Assembly: GCF_016820515.1 (NCBI RefSeq)
Contig: NZ_JADHDV010000001.1
Location: 124,001-188,000, forward strand
From: Pseudoxanthomonas beigongshangi
GTDB taxonomy: Bacteria > Pseudomonadota > Gammaproteobacteria > Xanthomonadales > Xanthomonadaceae
DNA: 64,000 bases
Reading direction: 5' to 3'
Below are positions 20,107-28,408 of this stretch, one piece after another. The translations under genes and the position numbers were made by a program. Under the pieces are notes generated by a model that worked only from the letters and a program-made list of their open reading frames with translations, was not told the DNA's origin and ran no database searches. How positions within the stretch are numbered: the stretch's first letter is position 1; every line of letters begins with the position of its first letter.

Positions 20107-20853
20107 ATGAGCAAACAGAACCAATGGATTGTCGGTGTCAACGCGGTGGCCTCGGCCATCGAGAACGATGCCGATAACGTGCGCGAGGTCCTGGTCGAGG
20201 GCGGCAGCAAGAACGCGCGCCTGACCGAGATCGAGGAGAACGCGCGCCGCAAGGGCATCGAGGTGCGCCGTGTGACCGCGCAGGCGCTGGACGGCGTTGG
20301 CGGCAGCGTGCGCCATCAAGGCGTCGCCGCGCGCTATGCGGCCGCGCGAACCTGGGACGAGAACGAACTGGAAGGCCTGGTCGAGGCGGCCGAAGGCAAG
20401 GCGCTGCTGCTGGTGCTGGATGGCGTGCAGGATCCGCACAACCTCGGCGCCTGCCTGCGCAGCGCGGCGGCGGCTGGGGTGACCGCGGTGGTGATTCCGA
20501 AGGACAAGTCGGCCACGGTCAACGCGACCGTGCGCAAGACCTCGGCCGGCGCGGCTGATCGGATTCCGGTGGTGGCGGTGACCAATCTTTCGCGCTGCCT
20601 GCGGGATCTGCAGAAGCAGGGCGTGTGGATCTACGGCCTGGCCGGCGAAGCCGACGCGTCGCTGTACGCCACCGACCTGCGTGGCAACGTCGCGCTGGTG
20701 CTCGGTGGCGAGGCCGATGGCCTGCGCCGGTTGACCCGCGAGCACTGCGACGGCCTGGTGAAGATCCCGATGCCGGGCGACATTGAAAGCCTCAACGTGT
20801 CGGTGGCCGCCGGCATCACCCTGTTCGAGGCGGTTCGCCAGCGCCTGGGCTGA
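20107..20853 (+). CDS. rlmB: 23S rRNA (guanosine-2'-O-)-methyltransferase RlmB
   Basis: SpoU/TrmH-family methyltransferase acting on G2251 of 23S rRNA. The 248-residue protein has the N-terminal L30e-like substrate-binding domain (WIVGVNAVASAIE) and the C-terminal SPOUT knot with LDGVQDPHNLGACLRSA, LVLGGEADGLRRL and IPMPGDIESLNVSVAAGI. The ATG at 20107 is chosen because homology begins there; the frame upstream runs through the repeat. Downstream of rnr, the standard order. Confidence 0.97.
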   Translation: MSKQNQWIVGVNAVASAIENDADNVREVLVEGGSKNARLTEIEENARRKGIEVRRVTAQALDGVGGSVRHQGVAARYAAARTWDENELEGLVEAAEGKALLLVLDGVQDPHNLGACLRSAAAAGVTAVVIPKDKSATVNATVRKTSAGAADRIPVVAVTNLSRCLRDLQKQGVWIYGLAGEADASLYATDLRGNVALVLGGEADGLRRLTREHCDGLVKIPMPGDIESLNVSVAAGITLFEAVRQRLG

Positions 20854-20888
20854 GCCGCGTCGGCGGCGAAGACGATAGGATGGCGCGC

Positions 20889-22082
20889 ATGCCTACCATG
20901 CGCCCCTTCCGTTCCGTCCTCGCGCGGCTGCTCGCCGTCACCCTGCTGATGTCCGCTGCCTGTGCCGCGTCGGCGCAGTCGTCCGAACGCGTGCGCGCCC
21001 GTGATCTGGGCGTGGCGCCGGGCATCTTCCCCACCGGCACGCATAACGCCATCACCGACGTGGCCGGGGTACGGGTGGGGCAGGTGACCCTGCGCGAGGG
21101 CGAGCGCGTGCGCACCGGCGTCACCGCGATCCTGCCGCATGCCGGCAACGCCTACCGTTCGCGGGTTCCGGCGGCGCTGCATGTCGGCAACGGTTTCGGC
21201 AAGTTCATCGGCGCCACCCAGGTGAACGAACTGGGCGAACTGGAAACCCCGATCCTGCTGACCTGCACGCTGTGCGTGTGGAAGGCCGCCGACGCGATGG
21301 CGGCGTGGCTGCTGGAACAACCGGACATGCTGCAGGTGCAATCGATCAATCCGGTGGTGGGCGAGACCAACGATGGCGGCCTGAACGACATCCGCGCGCG
21401 ACCGGTGACGGCCGAGGCGGTGCGCGAGGCCTTGACCGGCGCCCGTGACGGACCGGTGCAGGAAGGCAGTGTCGGCGCCGGCACCGGCACGGTCGCCTTC
21501 GGCTGGAAAGGCGGCATCGGAACCTCGTCGCGGGTGTTGCCGGCCTCGCTGGGTGGCTGGACGGTGGGCGTGCTGGTGCAGAGCAACTTCGGCGGCGTGT
21601 TGCAGGTGCAGGGCGCGCCGGTCGGCCGTGAGCTGGAACGGTTCGCCTTCCAGGAAGCGGTCGCCGCCAAGCTGCCGGATCCGGGGCTGGCCGACGATCG
21701 CGGTGACGGGTCGATCATCCTCATCATCGCCACCGATGCGCCGCTGGGCGATCGCAACCTCGGCCGGGTTGCCTCCCGCGCGATGATGGGGTTGGGCAGG
21801 ACCGGCAGTTCGGCCTCCAATGGCAGCGGCGACTATGCGCTGGCATTCTCCACCGCCGAATCGGTGCGCCGCCGCTTCGGCGAACCTCGCCGCACCACCA
21901 CCGAACTGGCCAACGACGAAATGAGCGCGGTGTTCCAGGCCACCACCGAGGCGGTGGAGGAAGCGATCTACAACTCGCTGTTCATGGCCACCACCACGCA
22001 CGGCAATGGCCAGACGGTCGAGGCGATTCCGCTGGACCGCGTGCGGGCCATCCTGGCGAAGTACGGCATCCGCCCGCGCTGA
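20889..22082 (+). CDS. Secreted P1-family (DmpA-type) aminopeptidase
   Basis: A P1/S58-family peptidase related to the L-aminopeptidase/D-esterase DmpA and beta-peptidyl aminopeptidases. These Ntn-fold enzymes self-cleave to form the active heterodimer. The predicted signal peptide (LARLLAVTLLMSAACAASA) suggests periplasmic location. Family motifs are ITDVAGVRVGQVT, PVVGETNDGGLND and GDGSIILIIATDAP, whose Ser is the expected self-cleavage nucleophile. The start is uncertain: ATG at 20880, 20889 or 20898. 20889 is preferred because a TAGGAT box ends 7 nt before it. Substrate unknown. Confidence 0.9.
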   Translation: MPTMRPFRSVLARLLAVTLLMSAACAASAQSSERVRARDLGVAPGIFPTGTHNAITDVAGVRVGQVTLREGERVRTGVTAILPHAGNAYRSRVPAALHVGNGFGKFIGATQVNELGELETPILLTCTLCVWKAADAMAAWLLEQPDMLQVQSINPVVGETNDGGLNDIRARPVTAEAVREALTGARDGPVQEGSVGAGTGTVAFGWKGGIGTSSRVLPASLGGWTVGVLVQSNFGGVLQVQGAPVGRELERFAFQEAVAAKLPDPGLADDRGDGSIILIIATDAPLGDRNLGRVASRAMMGLGRTGSSASNGSGDYALAFSTAESVRRRFGEPRRTTTELANDEMSAVFQATTEAVEEAIYNSLFMATTTHGNGQTVEAIPLDRVRAILAKYGIRPR

Positions 22083-22097
22083 GATTCCGCCGCGGGC

Positions 22098-22637
22098 TCA
22101 GTGCACCACGTTGCGGACGAAACGCAGCGGAACGGTGCCGTCGTTGCGGTAGGCGTAGTCGCGATCGCTGGGGAAGACGAAGAAATCGCCCGCGTCGATC
22201 CGCTGTTCGCCTTCCGGCAATTCCAGGGTCAGGCAACCTTCGATGATGTAGAACATCTCGTGCCAGCCGGCCGGATCTGCGAACGAGGTGTAACGCTCGC
22301 CCGGCATCAGGGTCCAGGACCAGAATTCGACTTCGCCGCGGGCCGGAACGCTGGCCAGCAGGACCGCCTGCGAGGCGGGATCGCGGCCGCTCCAGGCCAG
22401 CGCCTCGATGCGCTCGCGGCTGGCCCCGACTGGCGCCTGGACCAGATCCGCGAACTTCACCCCCAGCGCCTCGGCGATCCGATCCAGCGTGTTGAGGCTG
22501 ACGTTGGCGTCGCCCGACTCGATGCCGACCAGCATGCGCCGGCTGACCTCGGAGGCGTCGGCCAGGGCCTGCTGGCTCAGGCCCGCGGCCTGGCGCAGGC
22601 GGCGGACATTTTCGGCGACGTGTTCCAGAACGCTCAT
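22098..22637 (-). CDS. XRE-family regulator with C-terminal cupin
   Basis: A 179-residue transcription factor with an N-terminal helix-turn-helix of the XRE type (about 8-62, LRQAAGLSQQALADASEVSR) and a C-terminal cupin (about 100-175, with PGERYTSFADPAGWHEMFYI and DAGDFFVFPSD). Such proteins often sense amino acids or small carboxylates and control a neighbouring transporter. It is divergent from the EamA exporter, with two near-identical operators between them, so control of both genes is inferred. The ATG at 22637 is preferred over an upstream TTG; no Shine-Dalgarno is clear. Ligand unknown. Confidence 0.88.
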   Translation of the reverse strand: MSVLEHVAENVRRLRQAAGLSQQALADASEVSRRMLVGIESGDANVSLNTLDRIAEALGVKFADLVQAPVGASRERIEALAWSGRDPASQAVLLASVPARGEVEFWSWTLMPGERYTSFADPAGWHEMFYIIEGCLTLELPEGEQRIDAGDFFVFPSDRDYAYRNDGTVPLRFVRNVVH

Positions 22638-22646
22638 GAAGTAATT

Positions 22647-22662
22647 GCGCAATATGTTGCAC
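22647..22662. promoter_or_regulatory. Operator copy 1 in the XRE-cupin/EamA region
   Basis: GCGCAATATGTTGCAC, an imperfect palindrome with TGCAC-type half-sites, begins 10 nt upstream of the regulator ATG. It closely matches copy 2. Confidence 0.7.
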
Positions 22663-22680
22663 AGCGGTTAAGCTGCCCTT

Positions 22681-22696
22681 GTGCAATATAGTGCAC
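22681..22696. promoter_or_regulatory. Operator copy 2 in the XRE-cupin/EamA region
   Basis: GTGCAATATAGTGCAC has perfect GTGCA/TGCAC half-sites around a 6-nt centre, and its start is offset 34 bp from copy 1. The pair suggests cooperative binding by the adjacent XRE-cupin protein. Confidence 0.72.
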
Positions 22697-22753
22697 CTAA
22701 TCCTCCTCCTCAAGCGCCGACCCAAGCCGGGGCCGGCGATCGCAGGTCATGTC

Positions 22754-23644
22754 GTGAACACCGTCCGTACCTCCTCCCATCACTCGCTGTGGCTGCCGAT
22801 TGGCCTGCTGCTGATTGCGATGGCGTCCATCCAGCTCGGCGCCTCGCTGGCCAAGAGCCTGTTCCCGGCCGTGGGCGCCTCTGGCGCGACCGCGCTGCGA
22901 CTGGGCGTGGCGACCGTGCTGCTGGCGGTGGCGTTCCGGCCGTGGCGGGTACGGGTCCAGCGCGACCAATGGCCGGCGTTGCTGGTCTACGGCGCGTCGC
23001 TGGGCCTGATGAACCTGCTGTTCTACAAGGCGCTGGAAACCATTCCGCTGGGCATCGCGATCTCGCTGGAGTTCACCGGCCCGCTGGCGGTCGCGCTGTT
23101 CGGCTCGCGCCGGCTGCGGGACGTGGCTTGGGTCGCGCTGGCGGTCGCCGGCCTGCTGATGCTGCTGCCGAAGGGGCAGGAGCAGGCGCTGGATCCGGTC
23201 GGCATGGCCTATGCGCTGGGCGCGGGCCTGTGCTGGGCGCTGTACATCCTGTTCGGACAGAAGGCCGGCGCCGAACACGGCCCGCAGACCGTGGCGCTGG
23301 GATCGATCATCGCCGCCGCGGTCGCGGTGCCGTTCGGCATCGCCCATGCCGGCACCGATCTGTTGTCGCCGGCGTTGTTGCCGGTGGCGCTGGCGGTCGC
23401 GCTGCTGTCGACGGCGATTCCGTACAGCCTGGAAATGGTCGCGCTGACGCGGCTGCCGACCCGCACCTTCGGCATGCTGATGAGCCTGGAGCCCGCGTTC
23501 GGCGCGATGTCCGGCCTGCTGTTCCTGCACGAGCAGCTCAGCGGAATGCAGTGGCTGGCGATCGGCGCGATCATCCTGGCCTCCGCCGGCACCGCGATGA
23601 CCGCGCGGGCGCCGGTGCATGAGCCCGGCGCGGGCGAGGGCTGA
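22754..23644 (+). CDS. EamA/RhtA-type inner-membrane exporter
   Basis: A drug/metabolite-transporter superfamily protein with ten predicted membrane segments in two EamA repeats, resembling the threonine/homoserine exporter RhtA (SLEFTGPLAVALFGSRR and LPTRTFGMLMSLEPAFGA are typical). It likely exports an amino acid or related metabolite. The start is placed at GTG 22754, with GCAGGT upstream, giving 296 residues; a TTG at 22679 would add residues that overlap operator 2. Regulation by the divergent XRE-cupin protein is inferred. Confidence 0.88.
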   Translation: MNTVRTSSHHSLWLPIGLLLIAMASIQLGASLAKSLFPAVGASGATALRLGVATVLLAVAFRPWRVRVQRDQWPALLVYGASLGLMNLLFYKALETIPLGIAISLEFTGPLAVALFGSRRLRDVAWVALAVAGLLMLLPKGQEQALDPVGMAYALGAGLCWALYILFGQKAGAEHGPQTVALGSIIAAAVAVPFGIAHAGTDLLSPALLPVALAVALLSTAIPYSLEMVALTRLPTRTFGMLMSLEPAFGAMSGLLFLHEQLSGMQWLAIGAIILASAGTAMTARAPVHEPGAGEG

Positions 23645-23665
23645 CAACCCGCGACTTCGCGCGGA

Positions 23666-24178
23666 TCAGCCGGATGCCAGCAGGCGTCGGTAGATCGCCA
23701 GGTCGTCCGCGGAGAAACAGCAGAAAAGCACGAGGTCGGGCATTTCCTCCCCGGCGAGTTCCACCCGCACGGTGTCGACCGCGATGCGCGCGGCCGGTTC
23801 CGCGGGAAAGCCGAAGATACCGGTGCTGATGCACGGGAACGCGATGCTGCGCAGGCGGTGCGCGCGCGCCAGTTGCAGGCTGCGCCGGTAGCAGGAAGCG
23901 AGCAACGCCGCTTCATCGTGATCGCCGCCACGCCAGACCGGCCCCACCGTGTGGATGACATGCCGCGCCGGCAGGCGATGGCCGCCGGTGATCTTCGCGT
24001 CGCCGGTCTTGCAGCCGCCCAGCAGGCGGCATTCGGCGACCAGCGCCGGCCCGGCGGCGCGATGAATCGCGCCGTCCACGCCACCGCCCCCCAACAGCGA
24101 GCTGTTCGCCGCGTTGACGATCGCGTCCATCGCCAGGGTGGTGATGTCGGCGTGGCGTGCGTCCAGGCGAGCGGTCAT
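23666..24178 (-). CDS. Macrodomain protein, predicted O-acetyl-ADP-ribose deacetylase
   Basis: A 170-residue stand-alone macrodomain of the YmdB/MacroD type. ADP-ribose-binding motifs are [20 protein letters not shown] (about 18-37) with the conserved Asn and Asp, and [15 protein letters not shown] (phosphate loop, about 111-125). The family hydrolyses O-acetyl-ADP-ribose and can remove ADP-ribose from acidic residues; the in vivo substrate here is unknown. The ATG overlaps the upstream methyltransferase stop as TGATG, so the two are probably cotranscribed. Confidence 0.93.
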   Translation of the reverse strand: MTARLDARHADITTLAMDAIVNAANSSLLGGGGVDGAIHRAAGPALVAECRLLGGCKTGDAKITGGHRLPARHVIHTVGPVWRGGDHDEAALLASCYRRSLQLARAHRLRSIAFPCISTGIFGFPAEPAARIAVDTVRVELAGEEMPDLVLFCCFSADDLAIYRRLLASG

Positions 24179-24759
24179 CAGAACAGTCCCGGAATCAGCG
24201 CGCGGGTACGACGCTGGTAGGCGAGATAAGGCTCGCCGAAGCGTTCGCGCAGCCAGCGCTCCTCGTGGCGCAGCTTGTACCAGAACGAGGCGGCGACGAT
24301 GGCCAGGGCCAGCAGGCCGCGCCAGTCGCCCACCGCGATGGCGGTGCCGAGGAAGGCGAGCAGGAGCCCGCTGTAGATCGGATGGCGCACATGGCGGTAT
24401 GGCCCCGCCTGGATCAGTTCATGGTCGCGCTTGATCTGCACTTCGCTGCTCCAGTTGCGGCCGAGCAGGAACCGCGCCCAACACGCCAGGCCAAGCCCGG
24501 CCAGCGTCAACAGCAGGCCGACCGTTTTGACCGAAACGTTCTTCGGGACGAACCGCTCCTGCAACAGGCTGTCGCCGAACCATTCGCCGGGGCCGAGCAG
24601 CACGATGGCGAGCGCCAGCGGCAACCAGTAGGCGCACAGGCGCAGCCACAGCGGCTCGGCGCGGACGACCGGCTTGGTGTCGCGCGCGCTGGCAATCCAG
24701 TACAGCAGGAAGCCGAGCCAGGGCAGGTAATGCAGCCATCCCGGGATTGCTTCGTACAT
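24178..24759 (-). CDS. Isoprenylcysteine-methyltransferase-like membrane protein
   Basis: A 193-residue integral membrane protein with about five hydrophobic segments. The C-terminal signature [16 protein letters not shown] is characteristic of the ICMT/PEMT membrane methyltransferase group and should bind SAM. The bacterial substrate is unknown. It overlaps the macrodomain gene by 1 nt and lies 48 nt downstream of rnt, so rnt, this gene and the macrodomain gene may form one transcript. Confidence 0.85.
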   Translation of the reverse strand: MYEAIPGWLHYLPWLGFLLYWIASARDTKPVVRAEPLWLRLCAYWLPLALAIVLLGPGEWFGDSLLQERFVPKNVSVKTVGLLLTLAGLGLACWARFLLGRNWSSEVQIKRDHELIQAGPYRHVRHPIYSGLLLAFLGTAIAVGDWRGLLALAIVAASFWYKLRHEERWLRERFGEPYLAYQRRTRALIPGLF

Positions 24760-24807
24760 CGCATGCTCCGGCTTGGAAGAAGCGCCGGGCGCATCGCGGG
24801 CGAGGAA

Positions 24808-25431
24808 TCAGACCGGCGAAGGCCAGGCGTTGGCGATCTTGCAGAACAGCCGCGCGGTCTGCTCGGCGTCGTACACCGCCGAGTGCGCGTCTTCGGCGCT
24901 CCACTCGAAACCGGCGGCCTGCACCGCGCGCGCCAGCACGGTCTGGCCGTAAGCCACGCCGGCCAGGGTCACCGTGTCGAACACGCTGAAGGGGTGGAAC
25001 GGGTTGCGCTTGTGGCCGACCCGGGTCACCGCGGCATTGAGGAAGTTGAGATCGAAATGCGCGTTGTGGCCGACCAGGATCGCGCGCTGGCAGCCGTGCC
25101 GCTTGACCGCCGCGCGCACCGGCGCGAACACGTGATCCAGCGCCTCGCGCTCGGGCTTGGCGAAGCGGAACGGGTGATCCAGGACGATGCCGGTGATTTC
25201 CAGTGATTTCGGATCGATGTCCAGCCCGGGCGCGGGATGCAGGTGCGCGCTGGTGGTCTGGCCGGGCACGAACAGGCCGTTCTCGTCGAGCTCGATCGGC
25301 ACCGCCGCCAGTTCCAGCAGGGCGTGGCGGTTCCAGTCGAAGCCGCCGGTCTCCACGTCCACCACCACCGGCAGGTAGCCGCGGAAGCGGCGGGCCATGG
25401 GCGTGGTGGCGGGCAACTCGGCGGCGTTCAT
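24808..25431 (-). CDS. rnt: Ribonuclease T
   Basis: RNase T, a DEDDh 3'-5' exonuclease that trims tRNA CCA ends and matures small stable RNAs and 5S/23S rRNA 3' ends. The 207-residue protein shows [20 protein letters not shown] (Asp and Glu), [11 protein letters not shown] (Asp) and [11 protein letters not shown] (His-x4-Asp). The ATG at 25431 is chosen because the preceding in-frame residues are Arg/Ala-rich and unlike the family. Confidence 0.95.
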   Translation of the reverse strand: MNAAELPATTPMARRFRGYLPVVVDVETGGFDWNRHALLELAAVPIELDENGLFVPGQTTSAHLHPAPGLDIDPKSLEITGIVLDHPFRFAKPEREALDHVFAPVRAAVKRHGCQRAILVGHNAHFDLNFLNAAVTRVGHKRNPFHPFSVFDTVTLAGVAYGQTVLARAVQAAGFEWSAEDAHSAVYDAEQTARLFCKIANAWPSPV

Positions 25432-25552
25432 GGGCGACAGGGTAGCAGAGCGCGACGACGCTTTTGCTGCGCGCGGATGAATGCGGATCGATGCCGCGCG
25501 TCGTACCCGATATCGAAACCGGCGGGCAGCCGATGGTCGCGCGGCGACGAAC

Positions 25553-26302
25553 TCAGCCGGGCAGGGCGGTACCCAGCAGGCTGCCTTCGCGGCGCATCCG
25601 CACCAGCATCGCCTCGCCTTGCGCGATGAAACCGTCATCGGCCGGCACGCCGGCTTCGACCGCCAGTTGCCGCAGGGTCTGGCGGCCGCTCAGGCGACGT
25701 TCGCCGAGCAGCTCGAACAGGCGATAGACCAGCGGCGACAGATCCGCGAAACGGATCGCGTGGTCCGAGTCGCGGCGAACGAGCAGCAGGGTTGGTGTGG
25801 CTGGCGGTACCGACGGCCGGTACTCCGGCCCGATGCGCGGCACCGGCCACTGGTAGGCGAGCGCCCAGGCCCATGGCGAAGTGACGGGCATGCCATCCAG
25901 CAGATCGCCATCCGGATCATGGCGCGGCGCGGGCTCGTCGCTGATCTGCAAGGCCAGTTCCACCCATTCGTAATGCGCCAGTTCGGCCAGCCAGGGCGCG
26001 TCTTCGCGGACCGGACAATCCTGCAGGAAGCGGATGAATTCCCGCGCCACCTCCGGAAACAGCGGCGTGTGGCTGCGGTGCCGCGCATAGAATCCGCGTA
26101 CCAGTGCGCGCCAGTCCGTATCGCCCAGGGTCTGGCGGATGACCGGGAAATTGCCGGCCAGCAAGCCTTCGATGTTGTTGAAGAACAGATCCCGGTAGAT
26201 CGCCATGCGGCGATCCTCGATGCCGGGCGGCGCGGGATACCGCTGCGGATCACGCAGGTGCCGCGCGAACGCGAACTGCTGCTCGCGCAAATGCTCAGCC
26301 AT
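25553..26302 (-). CDS. DUF2063 protein, HvfC/BufC-type partner of the MNIO
   Basis: A 249-residue protein of the DUF2063 family, now linked to HvfC/BufC, the partner that brings RiPP precursors to MNIO enzymes. The N-terminal [20 protein letters not shown] and [10 protein letters not shown] segments are typical; the C-terminal half resembles a substrate-recognition domain. The ATG overlaps the MNIO stop by 8 nt (ATGGCTGA), showing tight coupling. Family relation and context suggest it binds the Cys-motif precursor encoded at 27227-27673; this is inference. Confidence 0.88.
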   Translation of the reverse strand: MAEHLREQQFAFARHLRDPQRYPAPPGIEDRRMAIYRDLFFNNIEGLLAGNFPVIRQTLGDTDWRALVRGFYARHRSHTPLFPEVAREFIRFLQDCPVREDAPWLAELAHYEWVELALQISDEPAPRHDPDGDLLDGMPVTSPWAWALAYQWPVPRIGPEYRPSVPPATPTLLLVRRDSDHAIRFADLSPLVYRLFELLGERRLSGRQTLRQLAVEAGVPADDGFIAQGEAMLVRMRREGSLLGTALPG

Positions 26303-27149
26303 GCGCGCTCTCGCGTGGCGCGGCCTGCGCCTGCAAGTCGCGGATGCGACCGAGTTCGGTCAGCAGCATCGCCAGCGGCGGGAAGTTGAAGTCGCGTTCC
26401 AGCAATGTCGGGCGCACGCCATGCAGGCGATAGGCGTCCGCCAGCAGTGTCCAGACGTCTTCCTTCACGTCGGCGCCATGGGTGTCGATCTTCAGATCGT
26501 CGGCCTCGTCGTAGTGGCCGGCGATATGGTACGAGGCGATGCGCCGCGACGGCATGCGCGCAAGGAAGCCGCGCGCGTCATAGCCGTGGTTGATCGCGTT
26601 GACGTAGATGTTGTTGACGTCCAGCAGCAGATCGCAGTCGGCTTCGTCCAGCACCGCGTTGACGAAATCGACTTCGGCCATGGCCTGGTACGGCGCCGCG
26701 TAGTAGGACACGTTCTCCACCGCGATGCGCCGGCCCAGCGCGTCCTGCACCTGGCGGATGCGGGCGGCGACGTGGTGCACCGCTTCCTCGGTGAACGGAA
26801 TCGGCATCAGATCGTAGAGATGGCCATCGTCGGCGCAGTAGCTCAGGTGTTCGCTGTACAGCGCGACCTGGTGGCGATCCAGGAAACGGCGGGTGCGCGC
26901 CAGGAAGGTATCGTCCAGCGGTTCGACACCTCCCAGTGACAGCGACAGGCCATGGCAGGTCAGCGGCACGCGCGAGGTGAGTTGTTCCAGCGCTTCGCCC
27001 AGGCGTCCGCCCACGCCGATCCAGTTGTCCGGCGCGCATTCGAGGAAATCGAAATCGCCGGGCGCGGCGGCCAGCAATTGATCCAGCAGCGCGCGGCGCA
27101 GGCCGAGGCCGGCGGAGACGGGCGCGGGAGACAGGTGGGAGGAAACCAC
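26295..27149 (-). CDS. MNIO (DUF692) multinuclear non-heme iron enzyme, HvfB/BufB type
   Basis: A 284-residue TIM-barrel protein of the DUF692 family, now called MNIOs. Characterised members bind two or three Fe ions and oxidatively modify Cys residues of RiPP precursors. Metal-ligand motifs are visible: [48 protein letters not shown] and [12 protein letters not shown]. The substrate is very likely the EGKCG-rich protein upstream. The start is GTG at 27149; the N terminus ([17 protein letters not shown]) is typical. A strong hairpin at 27183-27204 separates it from the precursor gene. Confidence 0.92.
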   Translation of the reverse strand: MVSSHLSPAPVSAGLGLRRALLDQLLAAAPGDFDFLECAPDNWIGVGGRLGEALEQLTSRVPLTCHGLSLSLGGVEPLDDTFLARTRRFLDRHQVALYSEHLSYCADDGHLYDLMPIPFTEEAVHHVAARIRQVQDALGRRIAVENVSYYAAPYQAMAEVDFVNAVLDEADCDLLLDVNNIYVNAINHGYDARGFLARMPSRRIASYHIAGHYDEADDLKIDTHGADVKEDVWTLLADAYRLHGVRPTLLERDFNFPPLAMLLTELGRIRDLQAQAAPRESAHG

Positions 27150-27182
27150 GTCGGCAGCGGGGAAGCGGTGGCCCGGCCATCA

Positions 27183-27204
27183 CCCTCCCCCGGACGGGGG
27201 AGGG
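27183..27204. repeat. Perfect palindrome between RiPP precursor and MNIO genes
   Basis: CCCTCCCCCG / CGGGGGAGGG, a 10-bp perfect stem with a 2-nt centre, belongs to the CCCTCCCCCGC palindrome family. In the mRNA it would sit just 3' of the precursor gene and could protect its message or limit read-through into the MNIO gene. No T-tract follows. Confidence 0.7.
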
Positions 27205-27226
27205 CACGGAACACGGGCCGGTCGGA

Positions 27227-27673
27227 TCAGGCCGCGCCGCCGCACTTGCCTTCGCCGCACTTGCCTTCGTGCGCGGCCTTGCCGTCGGCCTTGGCGCCAT
27301 CCTTCTTGTCGCCGCCGCACTTGCCTTCACCACACTTGCCCTCGTGATGGGCCTTGGCCTCGGCGGCATCGATGAAGCCGTCCTTGTTGGTGTCGATGGC
27401 GGTGAACTTGTCGCTCTTGCCGGGATGGGCGGTGTCGAACTCGGCCTTGGAGACCTTGCCGTCCTTGTCGGTGTCGGCCTTCTCGATGCCGCACTTGCCT
27501 TCACCGCACTTGCCCTCGGCCGTCTTGGCATCGGCGGCCTTGGCATCCTGGGCGGCAAGCAGGTAACCCTGCGAGAGCGGTTCCATCGCGAAAGCCGAAC
27601 CCGCGAGAACGATTCCGCCGGCCAGCGCGGTGCACATGGCGAGGGCGACGGGCTTCTGGTTGGACTTGGACAT
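27227..27673 (-). CDS. EGKCG-repeat RiPP precursor with two EF-hand loops (HvfA/bufferin-like)
   Basis: A 148-residue exported protein. The signal peptide is residues 1-29 (ending AGSAFA). Six EGKCG motifs lie in three tandem pairs at 53-62, 111-120 and 136-145. Between pairs one and two are two canonical EF-hand loops at 67-78 (DTDKDGKVSKAE) and 94-105 (DTNKDGFIDAAE). EGKCG motifs are the modification sites in HvfA-type, MNIO-processed copper-binding RiPPs, and the MNIO and partner genes follow at once. The EF-hands suggest added Ca2+ binding. Exact chemistry and metal are inferred. The ATG at 27673 has GGAGA upstream and a small hairpin (27693-27709) before it. Cys also occurs in the signal peptide (residue 14). 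Confidence 0.9.
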   Translation of the reverse strand: MSKSNQKPVALAMCTALAGGIVLAGSAFAMEPLSQGYLLAAQDAKAADAKTAEGKCGEGKCGIEKADTDKDGKVSKAEFDTAHPGKSDKFTAIDTNKDGFIDAAEAKAHHEGKCGEGKCGGDKKDGAKADGKAAHEGKCGEGKCGGAA

Positions 27674-27739
27674 TGCAGTTTCTCCAGTTGAGGTGCGGGG
27701 GTTCCGCACGGCAGGGGGCGCCAGTGTAATCCGGCGTTG

Positions 27740-28276
27740 TTAGGGAAGTGTGGGGTCTGCGCCGAGGTATTCGCGGGCCAGCGCGCGGGCCCGGTGCAGG
27801 CGGGATTTGACCGCCTGCGGGGTCAGCTGCAGCTGTTCGGCAAGCTCTTCGATGGTCATGCCTTCCAGGTCGCGCAGCAGGAGGATCTGGCGGTAGTGGG
27901 CTGGAAGCGTTTCCAGCACCCGCGCGACGTCATGGCCGAGTTCGACCGGTTCGAAATGGATGGGAGGCAGCAGGTCCTCGGTCACCGCCTCTCCGGTCAA
28001 CAGGCGCAGGCCGCGCTTGAGCCGGTTGCACTCCCGCTTGACGATGCGGAACAGCCAGGAAGTGAAGGCCTCGACCGCGCGCAGGTCGCCGATCCGGCGG
28101 GATACCAGCAGCAGGCTCTCCTGCACGGCGTCCTCGGCGTCGTTGACCACGCAGTGGTATTCCGCGTAGCGGCGCAGGTTCTGCCGCGAAATCGCCAGCA
28201 CGCGCTGCAACGCCGCCGCGTCGCCGGCGCGCGCGGCCATCAGGTCCTCGATGCTTGCGATGGCTGCTCCACTCAT
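27740..28276 (-). CDS. ECF-type RNA polymerase sigma factor
   Basis: A 178-residue sigma70-family ECF factor. Region 2 (about 25-95) has YHCVVNDAEDAVQESLLLV and FTSWLFRIVKRECN. Region 4 (about 120-170) has LPAHYRQILLLRDLEGMTI and LTPQAVKSRLHRARALARE. It is the first gene of an apparent operon with the RiPP precursor (66 nt gap), the MNIO and the DUF2063 gene. No anti-sigma gene is adjacent. It probably activates its own operon under metal or oxidative stress, an inference from the context. The ATG at 28276 has GGAG upstream; an ATG at 28303 is an alternative. Confidence 0.9.
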   Translation of the reverse strand: MSGAAIASIEDLMAARAGDAAALQRVLAISRQNLRRYAEYHCVVNDAEDAVQESLLLVSRRIGDLRAVEAFTSWLFRIVKRECNRLKRGLRLLTGEAVTEDLLPPIHFEPVELGHDVARVLETLPAHYRQILLLRDLEGMTIEELAEQLQLTPQAVKSRLHRARALAREYLGADPTLP

Positions 28277-28341
28277 CCGTCGTCGTTCTCCGTCGGTCAG
28301 CATCGCGCGTCCGCGCCATGTCCGCCAGCTGGAAAGAGAAC

Positions 28342-28371
28342 GGGGGCGGGCGAAAGGATTCGCCCGCCCCC
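28342..28371 (-). terminator. Probable terminator of phoU / pst operon
   Basis: A perfect 13-bp stem (GGGGGCGGGCGAA / TTCGCCCGCCCCC, loop of 4) lies 38 nt past the phoU stop and is followed on the minus strand by a loose pyrimidine run (GTTCTCTTTCC). It separates the phosphate operon from the ECF operon. Confidence 0.75.
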
Positions 28372-28408
28372 GGATTGGGTCAGCCGCTATTCAGCCCTGG
28401 AGCAGGGA

